14,324 bases of DNA from the NCBI GenBank assembly GCA_029937135.1, contig JAPYQX010000038.1, forward strand, positions 1-14,324, written 5' to 3'. Of this stretch, positions 14,277 through 14,324 are shown piece after piece (positions within the stretch are counted from its first letter, which is position 1; the number at the start of each line of letters is the position of its first letter). The notes under the pieces were generated by a model. It saw nothing but the letters and a program-made list of their open reading frames with translations, was not told the origin of the DNA and did no database searches. Source of the stretch: Nitrospinota bacterium (GTDB lineage: Bacteria; UBA8248). Position numbers and translations under genes: made by a program.

Positions 14277-14294
14277 CCGGTCCATGCTGAATGG
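14277..14294. repeat. Direct repeat, copy 2 (CCGGTCCATGCTGAATGG)
   Basis: Second copy of the 18-base repeat at 14151-14168. Sequence similarity continues weakly into GAG and TTT downstream before the window ends. Confidence 0.5.
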
Positions 14295-14324
14295 GAGTAT
14301 TTTCGATACTCTTTCGGTGTGACC

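Larger units (their letters stand above)
13998..14324. other. Non-coding end region with short repeats and a C run
   Basis: No gene is seen in the last 327 bases. Near 14039-14074 an imperfect stem (GCT[T]CCCCT with AGGGGAGC) follows the last gene without a T-run. An 11-base C run spans 14137-14147. CCGGTCCA(A/T)GCTGAATG occurs at 14151 and again at 14277. GTCACTCAG is repeated at 14229 and 14239. AGGTCAC (14227) and GTGACCT (14258) are inverted. The region looks like an intergenic repeat cluster running off the window. Confidence 0.5.

Noticed and set aside
1..14324. CRISPR array, toxin-antitoxin pair, phage genes or insertion sequence with transposase
   Set aside because: No regularly spaced repeats, no cas genes, no recognisable toxin or phage proteins, and no transposase were found in any frame.

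Overview
The window looks like a piece of a moderately GC-rich, probably Gram-negative, uncultured bacterium. The proteins have ordinary bacterial codon use with clear Shine-Dalgarno sites, the tRNA encodes its own CCA, and the gene families are common in environmental bacteria: an M29 aminopeptidase, a cysteine hydrolase, a dipeptide-type ABC importer, and 2-hydroxyacid and Gfo/Idh/MocA dehydrogenases. I cannot name a genus or phylum from the sequence alone.

Left part (1-3940). Two small minus-strand genes (an unrecognised 112-residue protein, then a VOC/glyoxalase-fold protein) diverge from a plus-strand pair. In that pair an M29-type metallo-aminopeptidase overlaps by ATGA with a small membrane protein that has two membrane segments around an extracytoplasmic, sensor-like domain. 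A tRNA-Val(UAC) with its own terminator follows, then a repeat-bearing spacer, then an isochorismatase-family cysteine hydrolase.

Middle scar (3941-4874). No full-length gene is visible. There is a strong ribosome site in front of a 7-codon stub, a possible pair of small ORFs overlapping by ATGA, and a minus-strand Kelch-repeat protein cut off after two repeats. It reads as a zone of rearrangement or gene decay.

Catabolic and transport cluster (4875-13997). On the minus strand, in transcription order: a GntR/HutC-type regulator, the two permeases of a dipeptide-type (Dpp/Opp) ABC importer, a D-2-hydroxyacid dehydrogenase, and a short-chain dehydrogenase. Divergent from the regulator, across a 500-bp control region, is the matching substrate-binding protein, closed by a strong terminator. 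Two tandem paralogous Gfo/Idh/MocA oxidoreductases follow. The layout suggests a GntR-controlled uptake and oxidation pathway for a small hydroxylated or peptide-like compound. No ATPase gene for the importer is present. The same 10-mer, TTTCAGGAAA, lies just upstream of both the regulator and the binding protein, and is a candidate operator.

Damage. Two large genes (binding protein and second Gfo/Idh/MocA protein) each carry one frameshift. The SDR has lost three conserved glycines of its nucleotide-binding region, the Kelch gene is truncated, and the GntR protein has an odd 40-residue tail. Either the locus is decaying or the assembly has base-level errors; the sequence alone cannot decide. 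The last 330 bases are non-coding and carry short repeats and an 11-base C run.
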